DNA of 7,240 bases from NCBI GenBank assembly GCA_031270565.1, contig JAISXJ010000067.1, positions 1 through 7,240 on the forward strand, read 5' to 3'. Position 1 is the stretch's first letter; every line of letters begins with the position of its first letter. Shown piece after piece: positions 5,347 through 7,240 of this stretch. This DNA is from Prevotellaceae bacterium. GTDB taxonomy: Bacteria > Bacteroidota > Bacteroidia > Bacteroidales > Paludibacteraceae. The notes under the pieces are model-generated. The model saw only the letters and a list, made by a program, of their open reading frames with translations. It ran no database searches and was not told the DNA's origin. A program made the translations under genes and the position numbers.

Positions 5347-7240
5347 ATGAACAAAAACAATGTGCGAGAAGGCGAAATCATAAAAAAAATAGCAGAAAAG
5401 TTTTTTCAAAAATTTGATACAACCGAATATATCGGCGATATTGATTTTGCGGTAAAACTCAAACATTCTGCAAATTCGATTGATTTTGCAGATGAATATC
5501 TCTTGTGGGCGGAGGCAAAAGCCGCTTCGTCTGATGTTTTGGTAATGCTCACGCAGTTGGTTTTGACCATCGGCAAAGCAAAAACATTTAATAAACATCT
5601 GCCGCCCGCGTTTCTGGGCTGTTTCGATAACGAAAAAATCGCCTTTATTCCCTATTCCGAAATTCAAGATATTTTCTACCAAAACGATTTCAACTGGAAT
5701 GTCGCGCCTTCAGACCGAGGCACAAAAGAATTTCAGCAGGTTTACAATCAGATAGATAAAGTTGTAAACCACAATTTGCCGTTTAATACTTATCTTTTTG
5801 ATTTTGAAAAAGACGAAAAAGATTTAAAGCGTTTTATCCGCGAGAATTTTATTGTCGGAAAATCGGACACAACAAAAATCAAAATTGACAAAAACAATTT
5901 TAATATCATTTACAATAAATGGCTGAAAATCGTAAAGCCTACGATTGACGTGGACTGGGATGTAGTGAAAAAGAACGGCATTATTGATGGCGATTTTTAT
6001 TTGGCTGATTTGCTGTCGGCTGAAAATAAAACGCTTAAAGACAAACTTTTTGTGCTTTTGCACAAAAATTATTACGAGGCAAACCGCCGCCTTGAGAACG
6101 GACTTTTTACTTCGGCAAAAGTTGATTTTAAAGACAATCAAAAGGCTTATATGCAGTTTTGGGCAAAATACGAACGTCCACCGCTCGAAGATTATTGGGA
6201 TTATATTATTGAACGCTGCGATTTGCTGGTACCGCAGGACGTTCGCGAACGAAAAGGCTCTTTCTTTACTCCACAAATCTGGGTTGAACTTTCGCAACGC
6301 TATATTGCAGAAGCATTGGGCGAGGATTGGCAGGATAAATACATGGTTTGGGATTGTTGCGCAGGTACGGGAAATTTGCTTGCCGGACTTATAAATAAGG
6401 ATAATCTTTGGGCGTCAACACTCGACAAACAGGATGTAGATGTGATGTGTGACAGAATAGCCAACGGCGCAAATCTTTGGAAAGACCAAGTTTTTCAGTT
6501 TGATTTCCTGAACGACGAATTTATCCCCGCCTCGAAAGGCGGTAAACTTCCCGACGAACTCTATCAAATTATTGCAGACGAAGATAAACGAAAAAAATTG
6601 CTTATATATATCAATCCGCCGTATGCGGAAGCAGGTACGGGTTTAGGGAAAAAATCGAAAGAGAACGTAGCAAAAAACAATAAAACATACAACAAATATA
6701 AGCAGATAACAGGTAATGCTTCAAATGAACTTTTTGCACAGTTTCTCATCCGAATATATTGCGAAATTCCTGACGCAAAGATTGCAAATTTTTCAAAGTT
6801 AAAAAATTTGCAATCATCCAACTTTTCAGATTTCAGGAAACAATATCGGGCAAAACTCGAAAATCTGTTTTTAGTTCCTTCCAATACGTTTGATAACGTA
6901 ACGGGGCAATTTCCAATCGGTTTTTTTGTGTGGAATCCCGAAATGAAAGAAATTTTTGAACACATTTCGGCTAATGTTTATGACCGTAACGGTAAATTAA
7001 TACAAAACAAAAATATCTGTTCGTACGATAATGAAACAGGAAAATTAAATGACTGGATTATAAGATTTAGCGGAAAAAGTGATGATATTGGCATTTTAGT
7101 TGGCGATGCTCCCGACTTTCAACACAACAAATCAATTTGTATAAAAAATAATATTGGGAAAGGGCATTACATTTACCATCAAATAAATGTAGCGAATTTA
7201 ATCGAATCGTGTGTCTATTTCGCTGTCCGCAAAGTCGTTC
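5347..7240 (+). CDS. Probable type IIG restriction-modification enzyme (N6-adenine DNA methyltransferase with N-terminal nuclease-like region), partial
   Basis: An uninterrupted reading frame of 631 codons that starts at ATG 5347 and runs off the right edge; the C-terminus, where the target-recognition domain is expected, is not visible. The methyltransferase core is clear: RKGSFFTPQ (302-310, motif X-like), VWDCCAGTGNLL (334-345, SAM-binding motif I), an acidic LDKQD (359-363, motif II-like), QFDFLND (384-390, motif III-like) and the catalytic NPPY (423-426, motif IV of N6-adenine/N4-cytosine enzymes), then ASNELFAQF and FPIGFFVWN. The first ~110 residues look like a PD-(D/E)XK nuclease: Asp46, then LLWAEAKA with Glu56 and Lys58, a helix with Gln70, and a strand FLGCFDNEKIAFIP. 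This order, nuclease then methyltransferase, is typical of single-chain type IIG enzymes that methylate one strand and cut unmodified DNA. The nuclease assignment is inference; an orphan methyltransferase is the alternative. The gene is visibly more AT-rich than metH, consistent with horizontal acquisition. There is no clear Shine-Dalgarno; the start is the first ATG after the promoter box. Confidence 0.8.
   Translation, partial: MNKNNVREGEIIKKIAEKFFQKFDTTEYIGDIDFAVKLKHSANSIDFADEYLLWAEAKAASSDVLVMLTQLVLTIGKAKTFNKHLPPAFLGCFDNEKIAFIPYSEIQDIFYQNDFNWNVAPSDRGTKEFQQVYNQIDKVVNHNLPFNTYLFDFEKDEKDLKRFIRENFIVGKSDTTKIKIDKNNFNIIYNKWLKIVKPTIDVDWDVVKKNGIIDGDFYLADLLSAENKTLKDKLFVLLHKNYYEANRRLENGLFTSAKVDFKDNQKAYMQFWAKYERPPLEDYWDYIIERCDLLVPQDVRERKGSFFTPQIWVELSQRYIAEALGEDWQDKYMVWDCCAGTGNLLAGLINKDNLWASTLDKQDVDVMCDRIANGANLWKDQVFQFDFLNDEFIPASKGGKLPDELYQIIADEDKRKKLLIYINPPYAEAGTGLGKKSKENVAKNNKTYNKYKQITGNASNELFAQFLIRIYCEIPDAKIANFSKLKNLQSSNFSDFRKQYRAKLENLFLVPSNTFDNVTGQFPIGFFVWNPEMKEIFEHISANVYDRNGKLIQNKNICSYDNETGKLNDWIIRFSGKSDDIGILVGDAPDFQHNKSICIKNNIGKGHYIYHQINVANLIESCVYFAVRKVV

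Noticed and set aside
5824..6297. Open frame of 157 codons on the minus strand
   Set aside because: It is antisense to the methyltransferase gene in AT-rich DNA, with low-complexity hydrophobic content; a by-product of base composition.
5984..6394. Open frame of 136 codons on the + strand
   Set aside because: It lies within the methyltransferase gene in another frame; the main frame carries the conserved motifs through the same bases.

Overview
The window looks like a piece of a Bacteroidota (probably Bacteroidales-like) chromosome. This is inferred from two copies of the Bacteroidetes-type -7 promoter word TAnnTTTG, both reading TACCTTTG and both in intergenic DNA just ahead of a gene. It is supported by the weak or absent Shine-Dalgarno sequence at metH and by the type of restriction-modification gene on the right. 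No 16S rRNA or other strict taxonomic marker is present, so the assignment is moderate.

Layout: positions 1-320 hold no gene. The first ~165 bases carry five separate short perfect hairpins in a row. They are followed by an AT-rich stretch of 7-bp direct repeats (ATTCACT and ACTAAAA words) and then a promoter. Three genes follow, all on the + strand. The first is asnS (asparaginyl-tRNA synthetase, complete, 468 aa). After a 49-bp gap comes metH (cobalamin-dependent methionine synthase, complete, 1171 aa, all four modules). After a 54-bp gap that carries its own TACCTTTG box comes a large gene starting at 5347 and running off the right edge (at least 631 codons). Its sequence has an N6-adenine DNA methyltransferase core preceded by a possible PD-(D/E)XK nuclease region, as in single-chain type IIG restriction-modification enzymes.

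How they fit together: asnS and metH are housekeeping genes of protein synthesis and one-carbon/methionine metabolism. They may share a transcript, as no terminator is visible between them, but there is no obvious functional link. The third gene is visibly more AT-rich, has its own promoter candidate, and belongs to a class of genes that often move horizontally. The junction near 5293 therefore looks like the border between core chromosome and accessory or defence DNA.

No tRNA, rRNA, CRISPR array, transposase or recognisable riboswitch was found. The points most worth a second look are the hairpin cluster at the left, the shortened AdoMet-activation domain of MetH, and the incomplete nuclease-methyltransferase at the right.
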